A stretch of DNA of 64,000 bases from a virus: IMG/VR virus record IMGVR_UViG_3300033995_001164, positions 124,001-188,000 of that record. One strand, given 5' to 3'. A program made the position numbers and the translations under genes. Positions 43,339 through 50,717 of this stretch are shown here, piece by piece; within the stretch, counting starts at the first letter, position 1, and every line of letters starts with the position of its first letter. The notes beneath the pieces are model-generated. The model had not been told where the DNA came from. It ran no database searches and saw only the letters and a program-made list of their open reading frames with translations.

Positions 43339-43807
43339 AGACCTATACAATTCATCCAAAGGTGAAATCGAATTCCCAAAAGACAAACAGGAACATATGA
43401 GAAAATGTTTCTCCATTGTTAAAGGAGCTGACGAAAATACTGAAGGTTTTAATCGAAATAAGGAGTTACAACATCAAAATTTCATAGAATACAAACAATT
43501 AAAAAGAATTAAAAACTTCTTTGATAATTTCATAGGTAATCAAAATGAACCTTCATTTATTTTAAATGGTGGTGCCATTATGAAAAATTGGGTTAATGAT
43601 GAATTAAGAAAAATGAGGGAATTTGGAGATTTAACTAAAAGAAATAAGATGGATACGGGAATGCAAAATTCTTATATCAAACCTCACGAGAAAAAAGACT
43701 TTACAAATGTAAGAAAATCTCAAGAACATTCTAAAACTGTTGAACGATATGACGAAGCGGTTACGAATACCTTGAAAAGAATAAATGAAATAATGTTAAA
43801 ATTATAA
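43331..43807 (+). CDS. hypothetical protein
   Basis: A 158-residue protein starting with a GTG at 43331, overlapping the stop of the previous gene by 8 bases. It is Lys/Asn-rich and helical, with FPKDKQEHMRKCFSIVKGAD near the start and FILNGGAIMKNWVNDELRKMRE in the middle. No named family was recognised. Position in a run of virion-type genes suggests a head or core protein. Confidence 0.5.
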   Translation: MNKDLYNSSKGEIEFPKDKQEHMRKCFSIVKGADENTEGFNRNKELQHQNFIEYKQLKRIKNFFDNFIGNQNEPSFILNGGAIMKNWVNDELRKMREFGDLTKRNKMDTGMQNSYIKPHEKKDFTNVRKSQEHSKTVERYDEAVTNTLKRINEIMLKL

Positions 43808-43809
43808 TT

Positions 43810-44109
43810 ATGGCTAACGAAATAACAATCGATTTATCACAAAATGTTGAAAACAACCTAACAGCAATTGCTGAAATGGAGAGAGCTAAATTAATACCTA
43901 AAAACGATTACAATGCGGCGGGTAATGAATATTCCTCAGTGAATAGAGATGCCGTTGCGGATGGTGATAATAAAGGTAGAGGGACAGGAGTATTTCTTGA
44001 TGTTTATAATACGGCAGCAGGAACATCAACGGATGTAGTTGAAAGAAAAAGTGAAATTAAAATAAACAAGTTCAATGCTTCTAATACTTATCCGAATTTT
44101 CAACTATAA
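43810..44109 (+). CDS. small hypothetical virion-type protein
   Basis: A 99-residue protein: MANEITIDLSQNVENNLTAI and a Gly/Asn-rich region ending NASNTYPNFQL. No family was recognised. It starts two bases after the previous stop and its own stop shares a base with the next start, so it belongs to the same operon as the genes at 42526-44768. Confidence 0.45.
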   Translation: MANEITIDLSQNVENNLTAIAEMERAKLIPKNDYNAAGNEYSSVNRDAVADGDNKGRGTGVFLDVYNTAAGTSTDVVERKSEIKINKFNASNTYPNFQL

Positions 44110-44768
44110 TGAAATTACAAGAATCCCTTAAAGGTTTAATCTTAGAAATTGCTTCTATTGAAAGTGTCGTGGACTCAATCAAAAGAAAACAAGTTATTGT
44201 TTTATATTACACCGGTGACGCTCCGGGTGGAGATGGTTTAAGAACCATTGAGCCTGTATGTCTTGGGGTTAGTAAAGCAGGTAATAAAGTTTTACGGGCT
44301 TGGGATTATGAAGGAGCCTCACATACGGCAACATTAGGTACCCAACCATTACCGGGATGGAGACTTTTTAGATTAGATAAAATAACCTCATACAAACCAA
44401 ATGGACAAGTCTTTAATGAAATGAGACCAAACTTTAATCCAAATGGAGATAAAAGTATGGTGTCTATAATAACCTTAGCGAATTTTGGGCAACCAGCACA
44501 ACCATCAATAATCCCACGAGAGTTACAACAACCTCAACAAACACCTGAAACACCACAAGTAAATACTGATGAAATCATTAATAAAACAATTGATTCATTA
44601 ACAACAGAATTTACACAAAAATACGGTGAAGGAGGATTTGACTTATCTAAATCAGCTGAAGCTTTCAAACGAATCTACTCGGCAATAGAGTCAGAAACCG
44701 GAAATCGATTAACTGATACCGAAAGAACAACATTAAGAACAACAATAACAAACAAATTACAAAAATAA
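44109..44768 (+). CDS. WYL-like domain protein with capsid-targeting-type N-terminus
   Basis: A 219-residue protein. The N-terminus MKLQESLKGLILEIASIES has two helices and an L-I-L-E site. Residues ~28-100 form a WYL-type fold: VIVLYYTGDAPGGDG, LRTIEPVCLGVSKAGNKVLR and PGWRLFRLDKITSY, the same order as the WYL ligand/nucleotide-binding domain found in CRISPR and phage regulators. The C-terminal half has a Gln/Pro-rich linker (PQQTPETPQ) followed by a helical region. A regulatory or DNA/RNA-sensing role is possible; here it lies among virion-type genes, so a virion-borne regulator is also possible. Confidence 0.5.
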   Translation: MKLQESLKGLILEIASIESVVDSIKRKQVIVLYYTGDAPGGDGLRTIEPVCLGVSKAGNKVLRAWDYEGASHTATLGTQPLPGWRLFRLDKITSYKPNGQVFNEMRPNFNPNGDKSMVSIITLANFGQPAQPSIIPRELQQPQQTPETPQVNTDEIINKTIDSLTTEFTQKYGEGGFDLSKSAEAFKRIYSAIESETGNRLTDTERTTLRTTITNKLQK

Positions 44769-44829
44769 TTTTAACCTTATAGTGACAAAATAATAATATC
44801 GGTTATGATTAAATTAAAATTAAAAACTT

Positions 44830-45459
44830 ATGAGTGATTTAATGCAAAAATTAGCAATGTCAAATGCTAAAACCCTTATGGGCCAAACAGATAGTCCAAA
44901 AAGAATGGATTCATCTCGTCAATCAATGGTTCAAGAATTTGAAGTCCCAAATATTAAATATAATATACCTCAAGAGTACTTACAAGAAAATCCACAACAA
45001 TCTTCACAACCGTATCTATCATCATTACCGGTAGAAAATACTAAACCTGTTGGTGTTCCAACAGTTGACGCTATTAAAAATTCAAAATTACCGGATGAAA
45101 TTAAAAAATTAATGATGGAACATCCAATTGGTCAACCCGCACAACAACAAACAATGACTATGTCAAATGAGTTGATTGAAAAGTCGAGAAGATTAATGGG
45201 TAATTCAGACGCAGGATACTTACCTGAATCCGCAAGACCAAAAACAGTACCACAACAATCACAACCCCAATCACAACCATCAAACACAGGAATTGATTAT
45301 AAATTAATTCAAAAAATGATTAATGAGGCAGTAACCAAATCATTAAGAGAAAATGGGTTAATTGCTGAAAGTTCTGAAAAATCTAATGAAGTGTTTAGTT
45401 TTAAAGTTGGAAAACACATATTCGAGGGTAAAGTAACAAAAATTAAAAAATTAGCATAA
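44830..45459 (+). CDS. Gln/Pro-rich protein, scaffold/core candidate
   Basis: A 209-residue protein with disordered Ser/Gln/Pro/Asn-rich middle (QQSQPQSQPSN) and short conserved ends: MQKLAMSNAKTLMGQ at the N-terminus and EVFSFKVGKHIFEGKVTKIKK at the C-terminus. KSRRLMGNS repeats the N-terminal LMGQ-type helix. Composition fits prohead core/scaffold proteins, which are removed by the prohead protease. It has a 61-base leader and a terminator 21 bases downstream. Family not identified. Confidence 0.45.
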   Translation: MSDLMQKLAMSNAKTLMGQTDSPKRMDSSRQSMVQEFEVPNIKYNIPQEYLQENPQQSSQPYLSSLPVENTKPVGVPTVDAIKNSKLPDEIKKLMMEHPIGQPAQQQTMTMSNELIEKSRRLMGNSDAGYLPESARPKTVPQQSQPQSQPSNTGIDYKLIQKMINEAVTKSLRENGLIAESSEKSNEVFSFKVGKHIFEGKVTKIKKLA

Positions 45460-45479
45460 GAAACTAAAATAATTTAGAG

Positions 45480-45500
45480 CCCACTTTTGTGGGTTTTTTT
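45480..45500 (+). terminator. rho-independent terminator
   Basis: CCCAC-TTTT-GTGGG stem-loop followed by seven T, 21 bases after the stop of the gene at 44830. A typical strong plus-strand terminator. Confidence 0.8.
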
Positions 45501-45511
45501 ATATAAAAAAT

Positions 45512-45540
45512 GTTCCGTCTGACAGAACGAAATATTTATA
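45512..45540 (+). promoter_or_regulatory. imperfect palindrome and ATATTTATA element before homing endonuclease
   Basis: GTTCCGTCTGACAGAAC (45512-45528) is a 17-base palindrome with one mismatch. It lies directly before ATATTTATA (45532-45540) and the ATG at 45545. The downstream gene has an N-terminal helix-turn-helix, so this could be its own operator. Confidence 0.4.
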
Positions 45541-45544
45541 AAAT

Positions 45545-46306
45545 ATGGATACTAAAATTAAAAATAAGATAATTAAAGAATATCTAAAAGGTAAGGGTTC
45601 TACAACAATTGAGAGGGAATTAAAAGTTTCAAAAAAAACAATATTATTAATTCTTAACAATGAAGGTATTGTTAGAAAAAGAGATAGATGCAATTCTTTA
45701 AATATTGTGAAATCCGAAAATTATTTTATAGTTAATCGAATATGCCCTATATGCAACAAAAATGTTGAAACTAAATCAATAGATAGGGCAATTGCCTGTA
45801 GGAACCATTATAGAAAAATTAATAATAATACTCCTTGTAAGACATGTTCTATAAAATTACAAACAGGTGAGGGAAATCCATTTTACGGAAAAAAACACAC
45901 AAAAGAATCTCTTAATAAATTGTCAAAAACATTATCGGACAACCCAAGAAAATTTAGTTCATCGTCAAAACCCGAAAAACAAATTGAAAAAATTATTAAA
46001 GGTCTTGGGTATGAGGTTAAGAGAACATATAAAGTCAATGAATATATTTGTGATATCTACATACCTAAATTTAATCTAATAATTGAATATAATGGGGATT
46101 ATTGGCATTGTAATCCAAATAAATATGATTCTAATTATGTCCACCCTCATAAGAAAAAACCCTCATCTCAAATATGGTGTGAGGATAAAATAAGAATTGA
46201 CAACATCATTGATTATGATTATAATTTGGAAGTGGTTTGGGAATCTAATTTTAATGAAAAAACCACAATTCAAAATATAATTAAAAAATATGAAACAAAA
46301 AATTAA
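45545..46306 (+). CDS. homing endonuclease with HTH, zinc site, NUMOD3 and VSR-like nuclease
   Basis: A 253-residue modular enzyme. N-terminal HTH (IIKEYLKGKGSTTIERELKV, then SKKTILLILNNEGI), Cys pairs (CPICNK, CKTC), a NUMOD3-type motif GNPFYGKKHTKESL and a C-terminal nuclease: PEKQIEKIIKGLGYEVKRTY, YICDIYIPKFNLIIEYNGDYWH and KIRIDNIIDYDYNLEVVWES. The D-x(n)-E-x-N/W-H pattern matches the VSR-like fold of EDxHD homing endonucleases. It stands free between head-type genes and a glycosyltransferase, whose start it overlaps by 17 bases. Target unknown; the adjacent gene or the operon border is likely. Confidence 0.85.
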   Translation: MDTKIKNKIIKEYLKGKGSTTIERELKVSKKTILLILNNEGIVRKRDRCNSLNIVKSENYFIVNRICPICNKNVETKSIDRAIACRNHYRKINNNTPCKTCSIKLQTGEGNPFYGKKHTKESLNKLSKTLSDNPRKFSSSSKPEKQIEKIIKGLGYEVKRTYKVNEYICDIYIPKFNLIIEYNGDYWHCNPNKYDSNYVHPHKKKPSSQIWCEDKIRIDNIIDYDYNLEVVWESNFNEKTTIQNIIKKYETKN

Positions 46307-47507
46307 TGTTGTAGTAATACCCAGCGATAAAAGTGGAGTTGGAAAATTTCGTTCTGTTGACCCTCATGTCTTTCTTCAAAATCTTTATAAAGATGAATTT
46401 CATATCGATATCGTCTATGACCCACCATACGATGATATGAACTTTTGGAAACAATATCAAATAGTTTCATACCATAGGAGTATTGGAGCAGATTTTGAAA
46501 GAGCAAACGCCCTTATCAGAATTTTAAACTCCATGGGTATTGTTACTGTTTGTGATATTGACGATTATTGGATGCCGGGTAAAGAACACCCAATTCACGA
46601 TATTATTAAATTTAATAAAATAAATGAAAAAATTGTCGAGAATCTTAAGGTTTCAAAATACGTTACAACAACAACAACTTTATTTGCGGATGAAATTAAA
46701 AAAATAAATAAAAATGTTTTTGTAATCCCCAACGCGATAAATCCAAATGAACCACAATTTAAAGAACCAACATTAGAGTCAGATAGATTGAGAATTGGTT
46801 GGTTAGGCGGTTCATCTCACTTACATGATTTAGATATTTTAAATCCATCATTTGGTAAATTAGCACAACACAAAGATAAATTACAATATGTTCTTTGTGG
46901 ATTTGATGTTAGGGGAACTGTCACAGAAATCAATTCTCAAACAGGGGAGCACGTAAAAAGAGATATTAGACCGGAAGAAACAGTTTGGGCTCAATATGAA
47001 AAGATTTTTACACAGAATTACGGAAATATTTCTGAAGAATACAAAAAACATTTAGTAAATTATAATACTAATTCGTTTCCGGATGAAATGACTGAATCAT
47101 ACTTAAGAGTTTGGACTAAACCAGTTACATCTTATGCTAAGAATTATTCAAAATTTGATGTATCTTTGTCTCCAATTAAGAATCATATGTTTAATAGAAT
47201 GAAATCTCAATTAAAAGTTATTGAGGCGGGATTCTATAAAAAGGCGTTAATCGCGTCTAACATTGGACCATACACTCTTGATTTGAAACATTGTTTAAAA
47301 AATGGGGAATTTGTTGATGGAAATGCGATGTTAGTTGATGAGGTTAGAAACCATTCTGATTGGGCAAAATGTATTGAAAAACTGATGAAGAACCCTAATT
47401 TAGTTAAAGATATGGGGGAAAGATTATATGAAACCGTTAAAGACAGATACGATTTGAATATAGTAACAAAAGATAGAAGAGATTTTTACTTAAGCATTAT
47501 TAAATAA
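46290..47507 (+). CDS. GT-B glycosyltransferase (GT4-type)
   Basis: A 405-residue protein with a GT-B fold outline: INVVVIPSDKSGVGKFRSVDP, GIVTVCDIDDYW, KYVTTTTTLFADEI, VFVIPNAINPNE, then RIGWLGGSSHLHDLD and a C-terminal Glu-rich block (MKSQLKVIEAGFYKKALIAS). PNAI...GWLGG is typical of GT4 enzymes. The donor sugar and acceptor are unknown. It starts within the end of the homing endonuclease gene; the previous neighbour in the ancestral order is therefore uncertain. The 3' neighbour is the exonuclease gene. Confidence 0.75.
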   Translation: MKQKINVVVIPSDKSGVGKFRSVDPHVFLQNLYKDEFHIDIVYDPPYDDMNFWKQYQIVSYHRSIGADFERANALIRILNSMGIVTVCDIDDYWMPGKEHPIHDIIKFNKINEKIVENLKVSKYVTTTTTLFADEIKKINKNVFVIPNAINPNEPQFKEPTLESDRLRIGWLGGSSHLHDLDILNPSFGKLAQHKDKLQYVLCGFDVRGTVTEINSQTGEHVKRDIRPEETVWAQYEKIFTQNYGNISEEYKKHLVNYNTNSFPDEMTESYLRVWTKPVTSYAKNYSKFDVSLSPIKNHMFNRMKSQLKVIEAGFYKKALIASNIGPYTLDLKHCLKNGEFVDGNAMLVDEVRNHSDWAKCIEKLMKNPNLVKDMGERLYETVKDRYDLNIVTKDRRDFYLSIIK

Positions 47508-47508
47508 T

Positions 47509-48210
47509 ATGATAAACATTCCATTAAATAAGATTTTATTTTTAGATATTGAAACCGTTGGGATTGAACCCACTTGGGAATCGTTATGTACGAATAGACC
47601 GGAACTTTCCTTTCAGTTTGAAAAATATTTTGATTGGTTTCAAAAAAGGTTCCCCGAAGATGCCGATGAAGGTCCGGGAAAAATGTTTGTTAATCGGGCA
47701 GCACTAGTCCCTGAATTCTTAAGAATTGCTTGTGTTAGTGTTGCCTTTATTGGGCCTGATGGTGAAACAAAAATGCAGTCATTTAGTAATCTTGATGAAA
47801 AAGAATTACTAATAGATGTTCAAAAAATGCTTTATCGTACCGGTGAATTAGGGTTTTTTCTTTGCGGACATAATGTTAAAGGTTTTGATATTCCTGTTCT
47901 TGCTAAAAGAATGATAATGAATGGGTTACTACCTCCAAAAATTTTACCAGGTCACGATACTAAACCTTGGGAAATTAAAGCTCTTGATACTAAAGAAGTG
48001 TGGCAATATGGTGGTTATGGGTCAATTGCCTCATTAGAGTTAATGTGTGTGTGTTTAGGTGTTGAATCGTCTAAAAATATGGAAGTAACAGGAAATAAAG
48101 TTCATGAAGCCTTTTGGATTAAAAAAGACATTAAAGGTATTGTAGAATACTGCGAAAAAGATGTTGAGGTACTAGTGGAAGTAATTAAAAAATTAAAAGA
48201 ATTAAAATAA
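47509..48210 (+). CDS. DEDD-family 3'-5' exonuclease, PolB-exonuclease-like
   Basis: A 233-residue protein with exonuclease motifs: LFLDIETVGIEPTW (Asp-x-Glu, residues 10-20), LCGHNVKGFDIPVLAKRM (second Asp) and IVEYCEKDVEVLVEV (Tyr...Asp), the DEDDy pattern of predicted exonucleases related to the PolB proofreading domain (PF10108-like). It should remove nucleotides from 3' ends and may process DNA or RNA during replication. Its stop shares one base with the dUTPase start (TAATG), so the two are coupled. Alternatives include oligoribonuclease-type activity. Confidence 0.8.
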   Translation: MINIPLNKILFLDIETVGIEPTWESLCTNRPELSFQFEKYFDWFQKRFPEDADEGPGKMFVNRAALVPEFLRIACVSVAFIGPDGETKMQSFSNLDEKELLIDVQKMLYRTGELGFFLCGHNVKGFDIPVLAKRMIMNGLLPPKILPGHDTKPWEIKALDTKEVWQYGGYGSIASLELMCVCLGVESSKNMEVTGNKVHEAFWIKKDIKGIVEYCEKDVEVLVEVIKKLKELK

Positions 48211-48926
48211 TGGGAGGATTTGATGGTTTAGATGGTTTAGGGTTTGACCCTGAAATATTAAATGATATTCAAAATCATTTTAAAAAAATACAGGAAGAAT
48301 CAGGTGTTGAGATTGACGAAGACGACGAATACCAAAAAGAGTTGGAAGAATTGATTGGTATGACGTATGAGGAGATGAACGAAGACGCGTTAAAAGCAAT
48401 TAAGACTAAAAATTTAAAAGTGGAATTATTAAATGAGGATGCGAAGTTTCCTGAATACGCTTACCCAAGTGATTCAGGATTTGACCTATTTTCGACGGAA
48501 GAAGTTATTCTACCTCCATTTGGTCGGGGATTAGTCCCAACAGGTATTAAATTATCAATCCCTGATGAATTTGAAATACAAGTAAGACCAAAAAGCGGTT
48601 TAGCGATTAATCAAGGTTTAACAGTATTAAATACTCCCGGAACTGTAGATTGTTTCTCTGAGGATATGAAAATACTTACAGTTGATGGTGAGAAATTATT
48701 ATCGGAATTAAAAATAAACGATGTTGTTTTTTCAGTTAATGAAAAAACTTTTGAGATTGAAAAAGATGTCGTATCCAACATATTTGATACAGAAACTCAA
48801 GAAGTTCTTATTATTGAAACGGAATTAGGTGTGCTAGAAGTCACACCAAATTCCGAGGTATATACGACTAACGGAATTATTTTAGCCAAAAATTTAAAAG
48901 AAAATGATGAAATTATAATCTTTTAA
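48210..48926 (+). CDS. dut: dUTPase N-terminal half fused to N-intein
   Basis: A 238-residue protein: residues 1-70 are an acidic N-terminal extension (GVEIDEDDEYQKELEELIGM), residues 71-147 the N-terminal dUTPase half and residues 148-238 the N-intein. dUTPase motif I is YPSDSGFDLFSTEE (85-98) and motif II RPKSGLAINQGL (126-137). Motif III begins NTPGTVD and breaks at Cys148. dUTPase hydrolyses dUTP to dUMP, keeping uracil out of phage DNA and feeding dTMP synthesis. The missing motifs III-V are in the gene at 49841. Activity requires trans-splicing with that product. The start overlaps the exonuclease stop by one base. Confidence 0.95.
   Translation: MGGFDGLDGLGFDPEILNDIQNHFKKIQEESGVEIDEDDEYQKELEELIGMTYEEMNEDALKAIKTKNLKVELLNEDAKFPEYAYPSDSGFDLFSTEEVILPPFGRGLVPTGIKLSIPDEFEIQVRPKSGLAINQGLTVLNTPGTVDCFSEDMKILTVDGEKLLSELKINDVVFSVNEKTFEIEKDVVSNIFDTETQEVLIIETELGVLEVTPNSEVYTTNGIILAKNLKENDEIIIF
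48651..48926 (+). mobile_element. N-terminal half of split intein in dUTPase
   Basis: A 91-residue N-intein beginning Cys148: CFSEDMKILTVDGEKLLSEL (block A), then a beta-rich core and VLEVTPNSEVYTTNGIIL (block B) ending EIIIF and a stop. Cys1 is the expected nucleophile. Block B reads TPNS; most inteins have T-x-x-H there, so the catalytic His is replaced by Ser. Length matches N-halves of natural split inteins (about 90-105 residues). Confidence 0.9.
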
Positions 48927-48938
48927 TCACCAGTATAC

Positions 48939-48960
48939 TATCTATCAATAAAGATAGATA
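48939..48960 (+). promoter_or_regulatory. hairpin in the gap before the nested endonuclease gene
   Basis: TATCTATC (48939-48946) and GATAGATA (48953-48960) form a perfect 8-bp stem with a 6-base loop, ending six bases before the ATG at 48967. It may hide the endonuclease start or stop the dUTPase-N transcript. No T-run follows, so a terminator is less likely. Confidence 0.5.
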
Positions 48961-48966
48961 TAGAGT

Positions 48967-49854
48967 ATGTCGGTAAAATGTCAAATATGCGGGGTTGAGA
49001 AAGAATACTCAATAGTGGAACACTTAAAGTACGAACACAAAATAACCTCAAAAGAATATAAAGAAAGGTTTCCTAAATCTAATGTTAAGTCAGTTGAATT
49101 TTTTAAAATGAATTCAAATAATATGAAGTCAAAATGGTCGGAACCTGAGTTTAAAGAAAAGATGAAAATTTCAAGAAAAATTTCACATAATAAACCAGAA
49201 TTTATTGAAAAAATGAGTGAAATTGTGAAAAAAAAACACAAGGAAACTCCTGAAATTTACTCCGGTTTTACATCGTGGTCTAAAAGTGAAAGGTTTAAAG
49301 AATGGGTTAAATCTGAAGAAAGAATTAAAAAAATATCAAAAAGTTCAAAAGAAAGATGGGAAGATGATGATTATCGAAAAAGAACTATACAAACAATTAA
49401 AGAGAGATTAAATGATGGGAGATGTCAAAAAAGTGACGATTTTAAAGAAAAAATGTCGGAGATAATATCAAAATTATATAGTTCAGGTAAGTTCTCTAAT
49501 GACAGTAATAGATATAAAACAGGAACATACACATCAAATAAACAAGAAACTTTTTATTATTCATCATCATACGAGTTAGATTCTATGAAGTTTTTGGACT
49601 CTATAGATTATGTTAAAACATGGACAAATAAACACGGAATAAGAATCAAATATTATTATAATAATATGAATAGATACTATATTCCTGATTTCTATGTTGA
49701 ATTAGAAAATGGTAATAAATTTATTATTGAAATGAAGGGATGGGAAACCGAAGAAGTTTTAATTAAACAAAAATATACATTAAAACAATACCCAAACTAT
49801 AAACTATTTTATTCAGTCGACGATTTAAAAAAATTCATATATGAAAACAAGTAA
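48967..49854 (+). CDS. homing endonuclease (zinc finger plus PD-(D/E)XK) nested in split dUTPase
   Basis: A 295-residue protein with N-terminal zinc finger (VKCQICGVEKEYSIVEHLKY, then EHKITSKEYKERFP), a long Lys/Ser/Glu-rich helical middle with repeated K(P/S)EF-type segments (KWSEPEFKEKMKIS, NKPEFIEKMSEI, KSDDFKEKMSEI) that probably track DNA, and a C-terminal nuclease: YYSSSYELDSMKFLDS, RYYIPDFYVELENG and NKFIIEMKGWE, a clear PD-(D/E)XK core (PDF...E-M-K). It lies in the 914-base space between the two halves of the split intein. Its end overlaps the C-half start by 14 bases. It would home into intact or split intein-free dUTPase alleles. Confidence 0.9.
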   Translation: MSVKCQICGVEKEYSIVEHLKYEHKITSKEYKERFPKSNVKSVEFFKMNSNNMKSKWSEPEFKEKMKISRKISHNKPEFIEKMSEIVKKKHKETPEIYSGFTSWSKSERFKEWVKSEERIKKISKSSKERWEDDDYRKRTIQTIKERLNDGRCQKSDDFKEKMSEIISKLYSSGKFSNDSNRYKTGTYTSNKQETFYYSSSYELDSMKFLDSIDYVKTWTNKHGIRIKYYYNNMNRYYIPDFYVELENGNKFIIEMKGWETEEVLIKQKYTLKQYPNYKLFYSVDDLKKFIYENK

Positions 49855-49948
49855 AATTAAAAAAATCACCAAAACGGAAAAACAAACTTATGATATAACA
49901 GTAAAAAACAATCATAATTTTTTTTGTAATAAACATCTAATACACAAT
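49841..49948 (+). mobile_element. C-terminal half of split intein in dUTPase
   Basis: A 36-residue C-intein: basic start MKTSKIKKITKTEKQ, block F TYDITVKNNHNFFCN and block G KHLIHN, followed by Cys+1. The penultimate His and final Asn for Asn cyclisation are present. The length is the classic C-half of naturally split inteins, and the basic character complements the acidic N-half, as in known split pairs. Confidence 0.92.
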
Positions 49949-50146
49949 TGTGGTTATAATGGAGAAATTAAAGTAATCGTCTTCAACACAAATAATATAA
50001 CAAAATCAATCCCTAAAGGGACAAAAATCGCTCAAGCAGTTTTATGTCCAGTGGTTAATGGAAAATATGTCAACTTAATTCAAGTTGATTCAATAACTGA
50101 AGGGGAACGAGGAAATAACGGATTTGGGTCAACAGGTTTAATTTAA
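49841..50146 (+). CDS. dut: C-intein fused to dUTPase C-terminal half
   Basis: A 101-residue protein: residues 1-36 are the C-intein, residues 37-101 the C-terminal dUTPase half. The extein starts CGYNGEIKVIVFN (motif III), has KGTKIAQAVLCPV (motif IV) and ends RGNNGFGSTGLI (motif V, residues 90-101), the phosphate-binding tail. Joined to the N-half, Asp147-Cys37 restores a GTVD-CGYNGEI motif III; Cys is accepted in place of the usual Asp or Ala. The spliced protein would be 212 residues. Start at 49841 lies within the endonuclease's end, so translation is coupled. Confidence 0.95.
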   Translation: MKTSKIKKITKTEKQTYDITVKNNHNFFCNKHLIHNCGYNGEIKVIVFNTNNITKSIPKGTKIAQAVLCPVVNGKYVNLIQVDSITEGERGNNGFGSTGLI

Positions 50147-50153
50147 AACAATC

Positions 50154-50717
50154 ATGAAAATAATACAGTTAGGAACAAATGATGGCCAGGATGATTTAAC
50201 AAAAATAGTTATGTCGTATAAACCATCGGACATTGAACTTTTGGTTTTAGTTGAACCTCAAGAAATTTTTAATAGTAGTATTAAAAATATATATCAAGAT
50301 TATAATTTTAATATTGAAAATAAAATTATAAATTTAGACGAAAGTAAAAAATCTGAAATTTTTTATACTTGTATTCATAAACATTTAAGCAGTTTAAAAA
50401 AAGAAAACATTGAAAATCATGGTTTAGGTGTTCCAATATCAGAGGTTGTTTACGAATCAATAACATTGAATGAGTTATTTGAAAAATATAATGTGGTTGA
50501 TTTGGATATTTTATTTGTTGATGTTGAAGGTATGGACGACAAAATAATATCAAGTATTGATTTTAATAAAGTTTCTATAAAACAAATTTACTACGAATTT
50601 TCTCACATAGATGACGAATCTTTTATTAATTTTTTAAATACAAGGGGATATGAAGTCCATAAAAATATTTTTTATAATGGATATACCAATTTGGCAACTA
50701 AAAAATGTAATTTATGA
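50154..50717 (+). CDS. FkbM-family methyltransferase
   Basis: A 187-residue protein with a compact SAM-dependent methyltransferase fold: motif I MKIIQLGTNDGQDDLTK, LLVLVEPQE, SITLNELFEKYNVVDLDILF and VDVEGMDDKIISS, the order in the FkbM family, which methylates sugar hydroxyls in glycans. It sits between the dUTPase C-half and a row of glycosyltransferases, so sugar capping is the probable role. Its stop overlaps the next gene start by four bases. Confidence 0.8.
   Translation: MKIIQLGTNDGQDDLTKIVMSYKPSDIELLVLVEPQEIFNSSIKNIYQDYNFNIENKIINLDESKKSEIFYTCIHKHLSSLKKENIENHGLGVPISEVVYESITLNELFEKYNVVDLDILFVDVEGMDDKIISSIDFNKVSIKQIYYEFSHIDDESFINFLNTRGYEVHKNIFYNGYTNLATKKCNL

Noticed and set aside
48210-50146. 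Simple frameshift or assembly error in dUTPase
   Set aside because: The two halves end and start with complete intein signatures (Cys1, block A, block F, HN, Cys+1) and a full endonuclease gene lies between; errors would not create these.
48210-50146. Group I intron in dUTPase
   Set aside because: The inserted sequence is coding up to the junctions and has intein blocks; no P3/P7-like intron core was seen.
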